Positions 22,096 to 32,002 of a stretch of 44,601 bases of DNA are shown in pieces. Within the stretch, counting starts at the first letter, position 1. Each line of letters starts with the position of its first letter. Source of the DNA: Fragilaria crotonensis. Taxonomy: Eukaryota; Bacillariophyta; Fragilariophyceae; Fragilariales; Fragilariaceae. The notes beneath the pieces are model-generated. The model did no database searches, had not been told where the DNA came from, and saw nothing but the letters and a program-made list of their open reading frames with translations. The position numbers and the translations under genes were made by a program. Where the stretch lies: positions 1 to 44,601 of the forward strand of contig JAKSYS010000520.1 in NCBI GenBank assembly GCA_022925895.1, given 5' to 3'.

Positions 22096-22579
22096 ATGAT
22101 TTACAAGCTGGTGAAGGAATTGAATCCACTTTTGGGCAACCCTCTTGCTTCCTACAATGAATCTGTTATTTATTGTGACGAGAGCTATGGAAAAGCTACA
22201 AGTGGTCAAAAATGCCAAGAGAGAAGAAGAGTTCGTGGAGGCAGGCCGGGACATGACAGAGACTGCCCATGCACTTGCCAATGGAACACCACATGTGAAG
22301 AAGAAGGGATGGCGAGAGCCCTAGAGCTTGGAGTTTCAAAGAAGCTTTGGAGCCAAAATGAGCAATTCAGAGTGCCAATACACCAAAGAACTTGTTGGAT
22401 TTCTGGCGGGCAGTCTTCTGCTGTGTCTCGCACTGATACACAACAACAAACTCGCAACGGACTATTCGGAAGGAGTAAAAAGAGATGCAACTCATCACGC
22501 ACTATCACTTACCTGGAAAAAGTGTGGGGTCAATCACAATTATCCATTGAACAATATGGAAAAACCGAATGAAAAGTAG
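22096..22579 (+). pseudogene. Broken coding-like region between the 31-bp repeats
   Basis: Several overlapping frames have protein-like composition. One reads ESVIYCDESYGKATSGQK, another AKREEEFVEAGRDMTETAHA, then VKKKGWREP and a stop, and another continues QYTKELVGFLAGSLLLCLAL. The pieces suggest a single gene with indels near 22200 and 22320. I recognise no family. Its position inside the inverted repeat pair makes a decayed transposon gene plausible. Confidence 0.3.
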
Positions 22580-23260
22580 TCACAGGAGCAGAGGCAACAG
22601 AATCACACACAACAAATCGTCATTGGCAGTCTGGGAGTGGTAGAGATACAATATTTGCGCAAGAAATCTCTAAATAACTCCCCGTGTCGAGCAGCAGACA
22701 AATCAGGAGACTGCCTTTGTGTATGACACTCAGACTTGAGCAGTGTTGTTTCGTACTCCGAGTTTATACAAAGGGGAAGCAAAAGCCGAATGGGTTGTTG
22801 CAGAACAACCTGATCAGTGCAGCTTCTGAGAGGACATGTCACGAAGTAAGGCTAATCCAGAAAAGAGCACGGGAAGTATGGTCAACTTTGGGGTCTGCAG
22901 TGATTGCTTGAGGATAAATTCTGGCGTATCGCATTGCTGCTCAGGTCATAGAGAATGGTGGCTGGTGAGAGCTCTGTCCTTCGAACACTTTCTTTGAATG
23001 CAGGAGCGAGTTTCAAGGGTTTGAGCTGCATTCTATGATACTCCGGATAATGTAGCATATAGGCATGTTGTTGTAAAGAGCGAGGTAACACTGTAGTAGT
23101 AGCTTCAAATACTTTCATAAATGTAACCTTCTTCTTGATGATGGGCATCAAAGGAAGCAGTGATCGTGTGCATCAAGTTTGTTACGTACTACGTGCGCCT
23201 AGTACCGCAGTACGTAGTGCGCACGTACAGCTACGAGTCGAATAAGAAAAAAACTTAAAA

Positions 23261-23291
23261 AACCGTGTGCACTCGAACCGCCGCCTTGGAG
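23261..23291 (-). repeat. 31-bp inverted repeat, right copy
   Basis: Reverse complement of the copy at 21738-21768 with one mismatch. Similarity also extends weakly inward on both sides (ACTCGTA...GTACGT words). Confidence 0.7.
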
Positions 23292-23859
23292 GTCGTATAT
23301 GCATACACAGTACACAGGCACATTTGTGATTCTGGATGTCCCGCATACTGTGGTACCAATGTACGTAATATATGTCTGAGTACTTGCACCGTAGCACGGA
23401 CTACAGTACTTCATCGTCGTAGTTGTACAAATAGTCTACAGTCTACAGTCTACAGTCTACAGGGTATGCAGTATGCAGTCTATTGCCTATATGTATATAT
23501 ATCCGTATATATATATACAATGCTTATAATAGTACTGTAGTACCATCAATTGAGCGTTGAACGTACGAGGTAGCACCTGTAGAACTAAACCCTCATCAAA
23601 ACTCAGCGAAAGTCCGGCAACTCACCTCTCCTTGGTATTAAATATGTGTGGAAGCCACGAGACGAATCTATTTTTCCTGGACCTCCGTTGAGGACCACTT
23701 TCGTCGATACTCTGACTCCAAATACAGTAACAACACCAGTCATGCAATCAGAGGTGTCGTCGTAATAACAACGCCAAAGTTCACAACCCTATCCGACAAA
23801 AACAACCTGCTACAGCACCCCCACAACATTTCTCGGCAGTCGACGCCCTTTTTATTCTA
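23292..23859. other. Intergenic upstream of the transporter gene
   Basis: No gene recognised. It contains the 7-bp and TA repeats described separately and, near its right end, the presumed promoter and leader of the TauE/SafE gene. Confidence 0.4.
23431..23461. repeat. 7-bp tandem repeat (AGTCTAC)
   Basis: Four perfect copies of AGTCTAC in a row, followed by AGTATGC variants and a TA-dinucleotide stretch to about 23520. Confidence 0.85.
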
Positions 23860-25656
23860 ATGCAACCCGACTCAGAAGGAAACGATGGCTTCCAGTCCTC
23901 AACGACGAGTAGGAGCGTTCGTTCTCGACGAAGAATTCTTTTCCTTTCGTTCCTTTTGACGGTGTTCATGCTCTCCTTGGCAGCTATGCTGCGCACGGCG
24001 CCGAGTAACAAGAAAGGATACATTTCAGCTAGTTTGCGACGCCACAATAAATACCACAATTCCCGACGAAGACTAGAAGAAGATGTCCAAGAAGACGAGT
24101 CCGAAGGCAGTCGCTCTAGCGACGGGCATGGTTTGGATTTTGATGATCAGATCTACATTGATGACGACTACGTTGACGATTATTATGCATATGAAACGAA
24201 TACTGATAGCCGGCCCAAACTACTGCCTATGGAGCCTCGCGATATCTTTGGATTCTTGTTGGCCAGCATGGGTGTCACATTGGCAGCCGGTGGAGGCATT
24301 GGCGGGGGTGGGCTGGTCGTTCCCATTTACATTCTCGTCATGGGACTGGCGCCCAGTTACGCCATACCCATTAGCGCCGTGACAGTCTTTGGAAGGGCAC
24401 TTGGGTCAATACTAATAAACTTTCGAAGGCGACATCCTCTTGCAGACCGGCCTCTGATTGATTGGAATCTTATGCTTGTCATGGAGCCCCTTGTTTTGAC
24501 GGGGGCACTGGTAGGGACCTTGTTACATCGTCTACTATCAGAGAAATTGCTAGTTGTCTTGCTGGTCGCGCTCTTGTCCGGCATGGCACATACAACGTTA
24601 CAAAAGGCCCGGAGGATGCATCAGGCAGAGACTATATACATCCAACGACTTTGGGTGTACAAACAGGAACAGCATCGTCGGCAATCGTCGAATCGCACTG
24701 CATCGTCACCAAAGCCGGAGGTTACAATCGCTGAGCCTCCGGTCTTGCAGATATCACCATCTGAGGGGGAAATGATACCGTCCCTTCTCACCACTACATA
24801 TCGTCCGGCCGAGAAGGAGCCAGACCCGTCAATTCAGGCCTCCTCAATTGGAACGTCGACGCGTCAAGAAATCTTGATTCTCAACCCTGACTTTGTGTCA
24901 CTACGGTCTGAGCTTCTACAAGAAGAAAAGGTGACGCCCCGAGAGAAAATTATTGCGCTTTGTTCCATGTTTTCAGTTCTGATATTCCTGAATATCATGG
25001 TTGGAGGTGGAGCGTTCCAATCGCCTTGGGGTATCGTTTGTGGTTCGGTCGCATTTTGGGTGGTGGAAGTCATTATGGGTGCCTTTCTCGTGGCGAGCGC
25101 CTGGGTCGCCCAGACTTATCTCGTGAATCGACACCAAATGAAGGAACTGGTTCGATTCGATTTCGTACACGGGGATATTCGTTGGGATTCGCGCGGAGCC
25201 GTCATGTATCCTCTGTTGTTCTGTGCGACTGGATTATGTGCCGGTATCTTTGGTATCGGAGGCGGTATGATTTCCGTGCCATTGCTGCTGGCCATGGGCG
25301 TGCACCCTATGGTAGCAACGGCGACGTCGTCATGCATGATTCTCTTCACTAGCTTTTCGTCGGTCACGTCATTCGCCATTTTTGATTTGATTCTGTGGGA
25401 CTATGCTGTTGTTTGCATCTTTGTTGGGTTCTTCCCGACCCTGTTGGGACAGCTCTTGATGCAACGTGCCCGGAATGCTGAACAGTACAATGGTCATAAT
25501 TTTGAACGGAATTCCATCATCGCATACGCTATCGGTGGAGTGGTACTGCTCTCAGCACTCCTCATGACCATCCAGTATGTCTTATCAATTTTAACATTTG
25601 ACGAAATCCGAGATGTTGGCGGTATTTGTGACGGCTATGGACGAGGAACAGTGTAG
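23860..25656 (+). CDS. TauE/SafE-family membrane transporter
   Basis: An intact 598-residue frame. A membrane segment at about residues 28-50 (ILFLSFLLTVFMLSLAAML) is followed by a charged acidic luminal or extracellular stretch (residues 70-115). The first half-domain starts FGFLLASMGVTLAAGGGIGGGGLVVPIYIL and the second GLCAGIFGIGGGMISVPLLLAMG; this duplicated GxGGGxxxVP motif is the hallmark of TauE/SafE (DUF81), with helices following each copy. The two halves are separated by a hydrophilic loop of about 130 residues (about 270-370). The family includes putative anion exporters for sulfite or sulfonates; the eukaryotic substrate is uncertain. The N-terminal hydrophobic segment may direct it to the secretory route. 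Confidence 0.85.
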   Translation: MQPDSEGNDGFQSSTTSRSVRSRRRILFLSFLLTVFMLSLAAMLRTAPSNKKGYISASLRRHNKYHNSRRRLEEDVQEDESEGSRSSDGHGLDFDDQIYIDDDYVDDYYAYETNTDSRPKLLPMEPRDIFGFLLASMGVTLAAGGGIGGGGLVVPIYILVMGLAPSYAIPISAVTVFGRALGSILINFRRRHPLADRPLIDWNLMLVMEPLVLTGALVGTLLHRLLSEKLLVVLLVALLSGMAHTTLQKARRMHQAETIYIQRLWVYKQEQHRRQSSNRTASSPKPEVTIAEPPVLQISPSEGEMIPSLLTTTYRPAEKEPDPSIQASSIGTSTRQEILILNPDFVSLRSELLQEEKVTPREKIIALCSMFSVLIFLNIMVGGGAFQSPWGIVCGSVAFWVVEVIMGAFLVASAWVAQTYLVNRHQMKELVRFDFVHGDIRWDSRGAVMYPLLFCATGLCAGIFGIGGGMISVPLLLAMGVHPMVATATSSCMILFTSFSSVTSFAIFDLILWDYAVVCIFVGFFPTLLGQLLMQRARNAEQYNGHNFERNSIIAYAIGGVVLLSALLMTIQYVLSILTFDEIRDVGGICDGYGRGTV

Positions 25657-25850
25657 AGCGCAATGCCGAATGCTTCGGCAGGAAGAAAACGATAAAGATG
25701 TAGAGAAAGATTTAGATGATTCTCTGTCGATTAGTTACTACTCAACGCGAATACTACTACTGAGGTGCATCTGATGTGACGCTCAGTACCAGGCATGCGC
25801 CGCCCTTATGGACAGAATCATCTCCATAAGCTTAAATCTATAATCCTTGA

Positions 25851-26441
25851 CTAAACTTTGGGACTGAAAGAAACACTCTCCACGTCATCGATCCCGCACT
25901 TGGACTTCATCCCACGCATAATGGCCTTCGCAATCCTGTTGGTAAGCGTTTGTTTCTCGCCATTGCTTGATCCTAGTCTCCTCCCATCACCGTTGTCGAA
26001 ACCACACAGGGAGCATGTACCGATGATTGTGAATTTAAATCCAGGCAGCAAGGCTCTGCGTCCTTGATCACTCTCCAACAGACTGCGGTCAAAAATATCT
26101 TCAAATTCAACGACATCATCAACTTCCCCAAGCTCCCACAACACCTTCCTTTCTGACGATTCGTTATCGTCCTCTGATTTCAGAAAGTAATTTTTCGCCA
26201 CCTTGACGGCAACGTCTTTAACAAAGTCGTAGTAAGGGACGTCGTCCCCATTACTTCTGCACACTGCAGTATCGGGATCGATGATGGTTGCGCCTTCTTC
26301 GAAATTAACCTCTACAACCCAGACGACTTCCTTAATCTCCTGGAGCGTGCGCTCGTCGTGGACCACTGCGCCGGATCCCAGCCTGGATGCTGCAGCAACG
26401 CAGGCGAATGCGAGAACGAGGCCTGTGCCGAACAATCTCAT
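25851..26441 (-). CDS. Small secreted protein of unknown function
   Basis: A 196-residue intact frame. Residues 1-19 form a clear signal peptide (MRLFGTGLVLAFACVAAAS). The mature part is acidic, with a Glu/Asp-rich middle (FLKSEDDNESSE and DDVVEFEDIFD) and a C-terminal FKFTIIGTCSLCGFDNGDGRRL containing a CxxC pair; other Cys residues are at about 61 and 182. RR(L/A) dipeptides in GRRALLPGF and GRRLGSS may be processing sites. I recognise no domain. It converges on the TauE/SafE gene, with 194 bases between the stops. Confidence 0.6.
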   Translation of the reverse strand: MRLFGTGLVLAFACVAAASRLGSGAVVHDERTLQEIKEVVWVVEVNFEEGATIIDPDTAVCRSNGDDVPYYDFVKDVAVKVAKNYFLKSEDDNESSERKVLWELGEVDDVVEFEDIFDRSLLESDQGRRALLPGFKFTIIGTCSLCGFDNGDGRRLGSSNGEKQTLTNRIAKAIMRGMKSKCGIDDVESVSFSPKV

Positions 26442-26937
26442 GTTTTATAAATGTTTTATGTAACGTCTCTCAATATTTCACAAAGGTGTGGTGTGTGTGA
26501 GGTCTGGTCCTGTTTTCGAGTTGTGCTTGCTGAAGGCATGGAGGCCTTTATATTTCACACGAAAATTCATAGATTCTCTACCTGCGTGCATTGTCTACTA
26601 AGTGGTGTACCTGGTACATGTAGTGAAGGGTCATAGAATTGTTTGGACCTCGGGGAAATGTTTGATAAGCGCCTCGTCAAAACCTTTAGAGTTCAACTTA
26701 CTATAATATAATGCGTGTTGTTTAGACAGTTTCGATGTCATCGGGCGTTCGTTGCAGGAGTGGGACATACTCCGTTATGTCAAATGTCAAATCGAATTCA
26801 AGGGGTTTTTATTGGAGGTGCTCGCTCGCAGAATACCAGTATCCGAATTAGGACAACCGCTTGCGTGTGTCGCGTGTTGTGTCCGAAAATCGAAAAAATC
26901 ACTTTCATCTTTCATCACATGTTTTCCATTCCTTGCA
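26442..26937. other. Intergenic upstream of the secreted-protein gene
   Basis: No gene recognised. It holds the upstream region of the secreted-protein gene and ends at the target-site duplication of the LTR element. Confidence 0.4.
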
Positions 26938-26942
26938 GTGAG
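26938..26942. other. 5-bp target-site duplication, left (GTGAG)
   Basis: GTGAG directly before the TG that opens the 5' LTR; the same five bases follow the 3' LTR at 32901-32905. Confidence 0.9.
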
Positions 26943-27837
26943 TGACAGACTTCCAGTATCGCCCTTTATATTTTTACATGTAACCCTATCCCTAACTGTC
27001 GCCCGTGTGCACAGTAAAACGTTACATCCGTGCTCCAGTAACCAGTGCGACACTGCACGACTGGAATCAAAACTCTCGTCGATTTGAATTTCATGTTCAT
27101 CTCATCCCATGAGATTGAACACTCATTTTCAAACGAGACTCAACGCCTCGTGTACCGACGACCACACCGCGGCACGAAACGACGTCTCCGAGAAACGAGG
27201 AGTGTTCCTCATTGTTCCCAGGAACACTCCCCATCTATCAGACCTCTCATCCCTTGCACCTCTCCTTCTTCTCACAATTGTCGAAATAATTCATTTTTAG
27301 TGCCACTTACCTTTTCTGCACATACTGTGAATATTTGCACAATCATGAATGAAATTGACCATGACGAATTTTACCGCCGGTCGTCAAATTGTCAACCTCA
27401 CCATACTGTACATATATCAGTAGTCAGTACGACGGTACTCACTATTACGACAGCACACAACACGGCAATCAGTACAGCAGTACTTTTGCACATCACTTCC
27501 TCTGCCCGGCCATAGTCCGTGCACGTCTGAGTCTATCGTTACCGTACATAACGATAAACTATTAGACAGTGCCCACTATGACCAAAGCGATATTATTACT
27601 AGTCAGTCCCTCGCACATTTATGTAGCGATAGACCGACAGATAGTATACGTATCGTTGTCTGTAGCGGTAGACAGCATTGTATTGCTGTACCGTTTATAG
27701 ACACACAAGCAGTAGTCAGTGTCGTACTAGACACTTACCTACTGGGGGCGTACCCCGTAACGGTTACGTCCTGGTTCTTAACCCGAACCTTATGCCGACA
27801 TGCGCGTCGACAGGTTCCGTTAACCCGAACCATATCA
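26943..27837 (+). repeat. 5' LTR
   Basis: 895 bp, TG...CA ends, followed at once by TGGTTGCTCGCCAG. Near its 3' end are several small palindromes: GGGG-CGTA-CCCC, GTAAC-G-GTTAC and two GGTTC...GAACC pairs (27744-27831). Confidence 0.92.
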
Positions 27838-27851
27838 TGGTTGCTCGCCAG
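27838..27851 (+). promoter_or_regulatory. Candidate primer-binding site
   Basis: TGGTTGCTCGCCAG follows the 5' LTR without a gap and begins TGG, as expected for complementarity to a tRNA CCA end. The same 14 bases follow the LTR of the second element at 40467-40480. The matching tRNA was not identified. Confidence 0.65.
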
Positions 27852-27904
27852 GTTGCTATCCTGGTAGCTCACCTGGTTGCTCGCGACGAAACTCCGAGCC
27901 TATT

Positions 27905-27940
27905 CAATTTATATTTGGTGCCTAGCACCGATTTAAATTG
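27905..27940 (+). promoter_or_regulatory. Conserved hairpin in the retroelement leader
   Basis: An inverted repeat with inner arms GGTGC and GCACC around CTA and outer arms CAATTTATATT / GATTTAAATTG (two mismatches). The second element has the same structure with perfect 11-base outer arms. Its place between primer-binding site and coding region is where retroelement RNAs often keep dimerisation or packaging signals; that role is inferred. Confidence 0.6.
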
Positions 27941-28099
27941 TTCTAACCTTTGTTCTTTTCCCTTCCAGCTCAACTTTCATACCAGCAGTACATGTTCCTA
28001 CTGCCTGAGAATTGAAATTCTCATTCCTTGTGCTCACTTTTTTTTGCAAAACTTGTCTAACCCAACTCACCCTTCATCCTCAACTTTGCAACTCTCACC

Positions 28100-29033
28100 A
28101 TGGTCAACCCAGCACTAACCCATTTGCCTCCAACTGAGGCCAACTGCCCACCCTCCCATTGTGTCAAACCAACGAAACACATGGCGAACTATGTCGCCGC
28201 CGACGGCGACATTACAGCTCCTTTTGATGCACTCAAAAATGCTGCCCTACCTTTCAAGAAGCATTCCTTTTCCTATGTTGCAACAACTAACACTTCTTCC
28301 ATTGCTGAATCTAACACCTACAGGCCCAAGAAGAGCCCCAAGCAAGCTCCAGGCCATTTTCAGCGCACCGCAACGGCCCTGACTCCAGAGCAAGAGTCCG
28401 CCGTCATCTCGCGTTTCCTTGAAACCATCGATCAAGAACGCCTCCAAGGTCAAGACACCAACAACAGAGTTAACTACGCCTGCGAACTCTCCTACGAAGC
28501 AGGATCTACCGATATGGGTCGCTCCCATTCTCTTTACATCAAACCAGGCGCCATCAACGACAACGCAGCCGCCAAATTCCAAGACAATCAAGACAACAAC
28601 GCGCGCAATACCTTCGCTTCTACCATCATCCCGCGCCAAGAAGACCTCCAACTTGCCTCCTACGAAAGGCCTATCAAGAACCAACGTGTCAGATTCAATT
28701 TTAACGTCGAAACCATCAAGATCAAGAACAACAATGAAGTCGCGAAATGTGACTCTTTCAAGATCCGGCGACGAACGCCGAAGACCTCCACTACGACAAG
28801 AGGGGTATCATCCAAACCGCCTTGAAAAGGGCTCTCCATTGCATGTCCTCAATCAAAATTCCGACGAATACTCGAGGAGAAATCGTCCGAACAGTGGACT
28901 GCATCAAAGAATTAGCGAAGAACGTACGTTTTACTATACCGTGCAAGCGCGAAGCTCGCAAGAGCGATTCTGACGACGACATCACATCAAGCGAAGCCAG
29001 AGCTTCCCACAACATGTCTACTTTCCTTCAGGC
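28100..29033 (+). pseudogene. Conserved leader ORF upstream of gag (element 1)
   Basis: A basic, Asn/Thr-rich protein of about 300 residues beginning MVNPALTHLPPTEANCPP; the frame changes near 28770 where one C appears missing (CC versus CCC in the other element). Blocks shared with the second element are CVKPTKHMANYVAADGD, TALTPEQESAVISRFLETI, EAGSTDMGRSHS, ASYERPIKNQRVRF, NAEDLHYDKRG and IGGEQ. Conservation at protein level between two diverged copies suggests it was translated, perhaps as an extension of Gag. I recognise no known domain. Confidence 0.6.
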
Positions 29034-29378
29034 ACCAAGAATTGGCGGAGAACAAGCAAAAACAATAATGGCAATAATGGACAAGTTCCAGGGCCAAACT
29101 TGCAAATTCTCCTCTGAGTGCCTCTCCAAGTCTCCAGAACTGCTGAATCTACCTCCAAGTACTACAATGATGCAGCTTCCTATGAGATTGGAAGAACTTC
29201 ACAGAATTTCCTTCCCAACTTTACCTGAGAAGGTCATTCCATTTGTAAGGCACCATAACAAAGCAGTCATACAGCATGACAGCATCCTTATCTTGCCTGT
29301 GACCCTCCGGTTACAACTTCCCATCAAACTGTCAGCACTTCAATTGCTACTCAGAATGATGAGAACACCCCGTCCACA

Positions 29379-29807
29379 GTGACGCCATCAATGGCCCCTT
29401 CCGCACGACGGAATTGGTCCGATGTCCGAACGCGATCCCGAATTGAAAATGCCGTTAACCCCAACTTCAACGACGACATTTCCGATAACGGCCTTGACAT
29501 AGGTAACATGTCATGCGGAATCCGATGGAAACGAACGATGACAGAAATTTTCATCAAGACTGGACGAGAAATCGAAATTCCCTACGTCGAATTCCCTCCC
29601 ACGCCGCCCTACACAGACAAGACTCCCGCGGACACCACCTACGAATCTGCGGACATGCTGACGACTACGATTCCAGCACAGCCACAGACAACGTCCGCCT
29701 TCCGCCGGACACCAAGATCTACCGTGACTCAGACATCAAGCACAAGAAAACTACCCGATTCTCAGTCACACTTCCACAATTTTGAACAGAAAGCCTGCAG
29801 CTTTTGA
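29379..29807 (+). pseudogene. Second conserved leader segment (element 1)
   Basis: An open stretch of about 140 residues continuing the leader region. It shares IENAVNPNFNDDI, EIFIKT, FPPTPPYTDKTPADTTY and SADMLTTTIPAQP with the second element at 42000-42450. It is probably part of the same ancestral reading frame as the preceding leader ORF, now interrupted. Function unknown. Confidence 0.5.
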
Positions 29808-29926
29808 AAGCTGCAATCCCTTCAGTTTTCTGTCAATTGCTGAGAACTCTCACAAGTTGCATCCCACCACCGACATCCGATTGCCTACTATCTACGACTG
29901 CAGGCATCACCAACTTGATCAAGACA

Positions 29927-31769
29927 ATGTCACAAAATCCCAGAATACCCATACACAAACAAGACACCAGAGACACTCCTTCATGTCATTCCTGGTGAGT
30001 CTAGTTCTGTGTGTTCAAACAATGAAAACAAAGAAAATCTATTACTTGCAACTCACTTACTCCTCCTGGCCACAGACACAATGATGTGAATGTAGCAACA
30101 GAGGATTATTGCAATGTGATAAGATATGAATTGGAGAAACAACAAAGCCTTTGCAAACACAATGCCCTTGCTGTTCAAACTCCCAGATCATTAATTTTAC
30201 CCGAAAAAAATCCGAAAACGCAGACATCAACAACAAACGCTCCGTCAACAGAAAATGCACCTCCAGAAGGAGCAAATGCTCACCAAGAAGTGCACCACCC
30301 AATGTTTGCAAACACGCCAACTAATTGTGAAACATTTTTGATGACAATGAGCATGAAAACAATGATGATGAACTGCCTCAAATTCCTTAACCTCCCCAGA
30401 TGCCCTGACATCATCAACCAGAACCGACTTCACATATCCACCGATTGAAGACCTCACAAGGACGCTCCTGAAATATGCCAAGATTGCAAACCTTCAGGAA
30501 CTTAGCTTCCCAACTGACCTTCTCTCACGAAGACGACAATTCAATGCCTTCATGGATAACCTCCGAATCATATGCAGCATATCACCATGGACACGCCAAG
30601 TCTTTGACCTTTGGCCGAGACAAATCAATTACTCTCATCCATGTGTTGGTATTGCAATCTTCAATCTGATTTTCACCAACATCTGTGAGCCCTGCCAGAC
30701 ACACATTATTGACTGTTCCCAGATGCCAGAACAGCCATTCTGACTCTAAGACGTCACTGTGCACCGCTCACCCAAGATCACATTGAACGCACGCGCGAAT
30801 CCTTCTACTCCATCAAGCAAGGACATCAAGAAGTTGCAACATCCTACTTGAATCGCATTCGGACATTATCGCGCGACTGTTATCACGCCGGAATCACAAA
30901 CACCGATGCTGATATAATCAAACGAGCCATTCATGGCGGCAGCAATCACCACTTTATGCTGCTTCCTACCAACGCTTTGATGCCGACATCCGTCGAGCAG
31001 AATTACATGACAAAGAACTACCAACATTTGCGGAACTTGAGAGCCACTTATTGAATATTGATGATTCCTGTGGACTTACTCTCCCTTCCCAAAACCAGCA
31101 CAATTACAACCAACATGCAAATTCTGCACACCAACCTTCATCAAGTCTGCCTTTTCAACATCAAGGCACAACTTATGATGATTTTCCACCACACCAACAG
31201 CAAGCCTTCACCAGTTCTTCAATGATGCAACCAAATGCAGCCAAAAACAATAACAGGCCACCACATCATTTTGAAAATCAAACAAACACTCTGGCCTCTG
31301 CAGCATCCAAGAAGACAACAATGACAATGATTGCAGTATTGCAATGCAACAGCCTCAACCTTTTCAAAAGCAACATCGCAACACAAGACCTCATTTCAGA
31401 CAAAATTCTTCAAACAATGCAAATCAAAGGCGTCCTCCAGATAATTTCAGCTCACCCAATGCTGCAAATATTACATGCTACAATTGTGGACAACTTGGCC
31501 ACTATGCTAATCGATGCATAACCGTCAACAGATCACAAAACAGCAACCACGGAGGACTCCCAAACACAAATCCAAACAATGATGAAACCGCACCCCACAA
31601 CCAACGTGCTTATTACATCACTGATTCAATTCCATCTCAATCACATGCTTTTTACCATCAAGCATACATTGCATCCTGCAATGACCAGGGCAACTTCAAC
31701 TGCCCAAAACCAGTTACTTCATGGCCTGATATTGACACACCTGAGCAGATGGCAATCAACAGAGTATAA
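29927..31769 (+). pseudogene. Retrotransposon Gag, frame-interrupted
   Basis: Reading across frames gives a Gag of the copia/CoDi type. The capsid-like part reads RRRQFNAFMDNLRIICSI (about 30520), then DARTAILTLRRHCAPLTQ (about 30725), SYLNRIRTLSRDCYHAGI (about 30845) and FAELESHLLNIDDSCGL (about 31030). A Gln/Asn-rich linker leads to a CX2CX4HX4C zinc knuckle, CYNCGQLGHYANRC. Frame changes fall near 30395, 30712 and 30957, the last two explained by one missing T in a T run. The frame ends at MAINRV, about 230 bases before the 3' LTR, leaving no space for pol. Confidence 0.75.
31476..31517 (+). other. Gag zinc knuckle (CX2CX4HX4C)
   Basis: Encodes CYNCGQLGHYANRC, the canonical nucleocapsid zinc knuckle that binds the element's RNA. 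Confidence 0.95.
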
Positions 31770-31994
31770 CTCAATGATTTCTAACCATCAGTTCCAATAT
31801 CTCCATACAGGCCAACAACAAGACACACTACACATCAACTACACTGAAAACCTTGTGAATCACACTTCACAGACATTCCCAAAACAAAAAATGCAAGTCT
31901 CACCAAAACAAAAAAAAACAATCTTCAGATCAAAAGATTCTGTATGTTTCCAAAGCAAATGCTACAACATCAGAAATCAACAGAGATTTGATTC

Positions 31995-32002
31995 AAGAGG
32001 GG
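31995..32002 (+). promoter_or_regulatory. Polypurine tract
   Basis: AAGAGGGG immediately before the TG of the 3' LTR, the usual plus-strand priming site. Confidence 0.75.
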
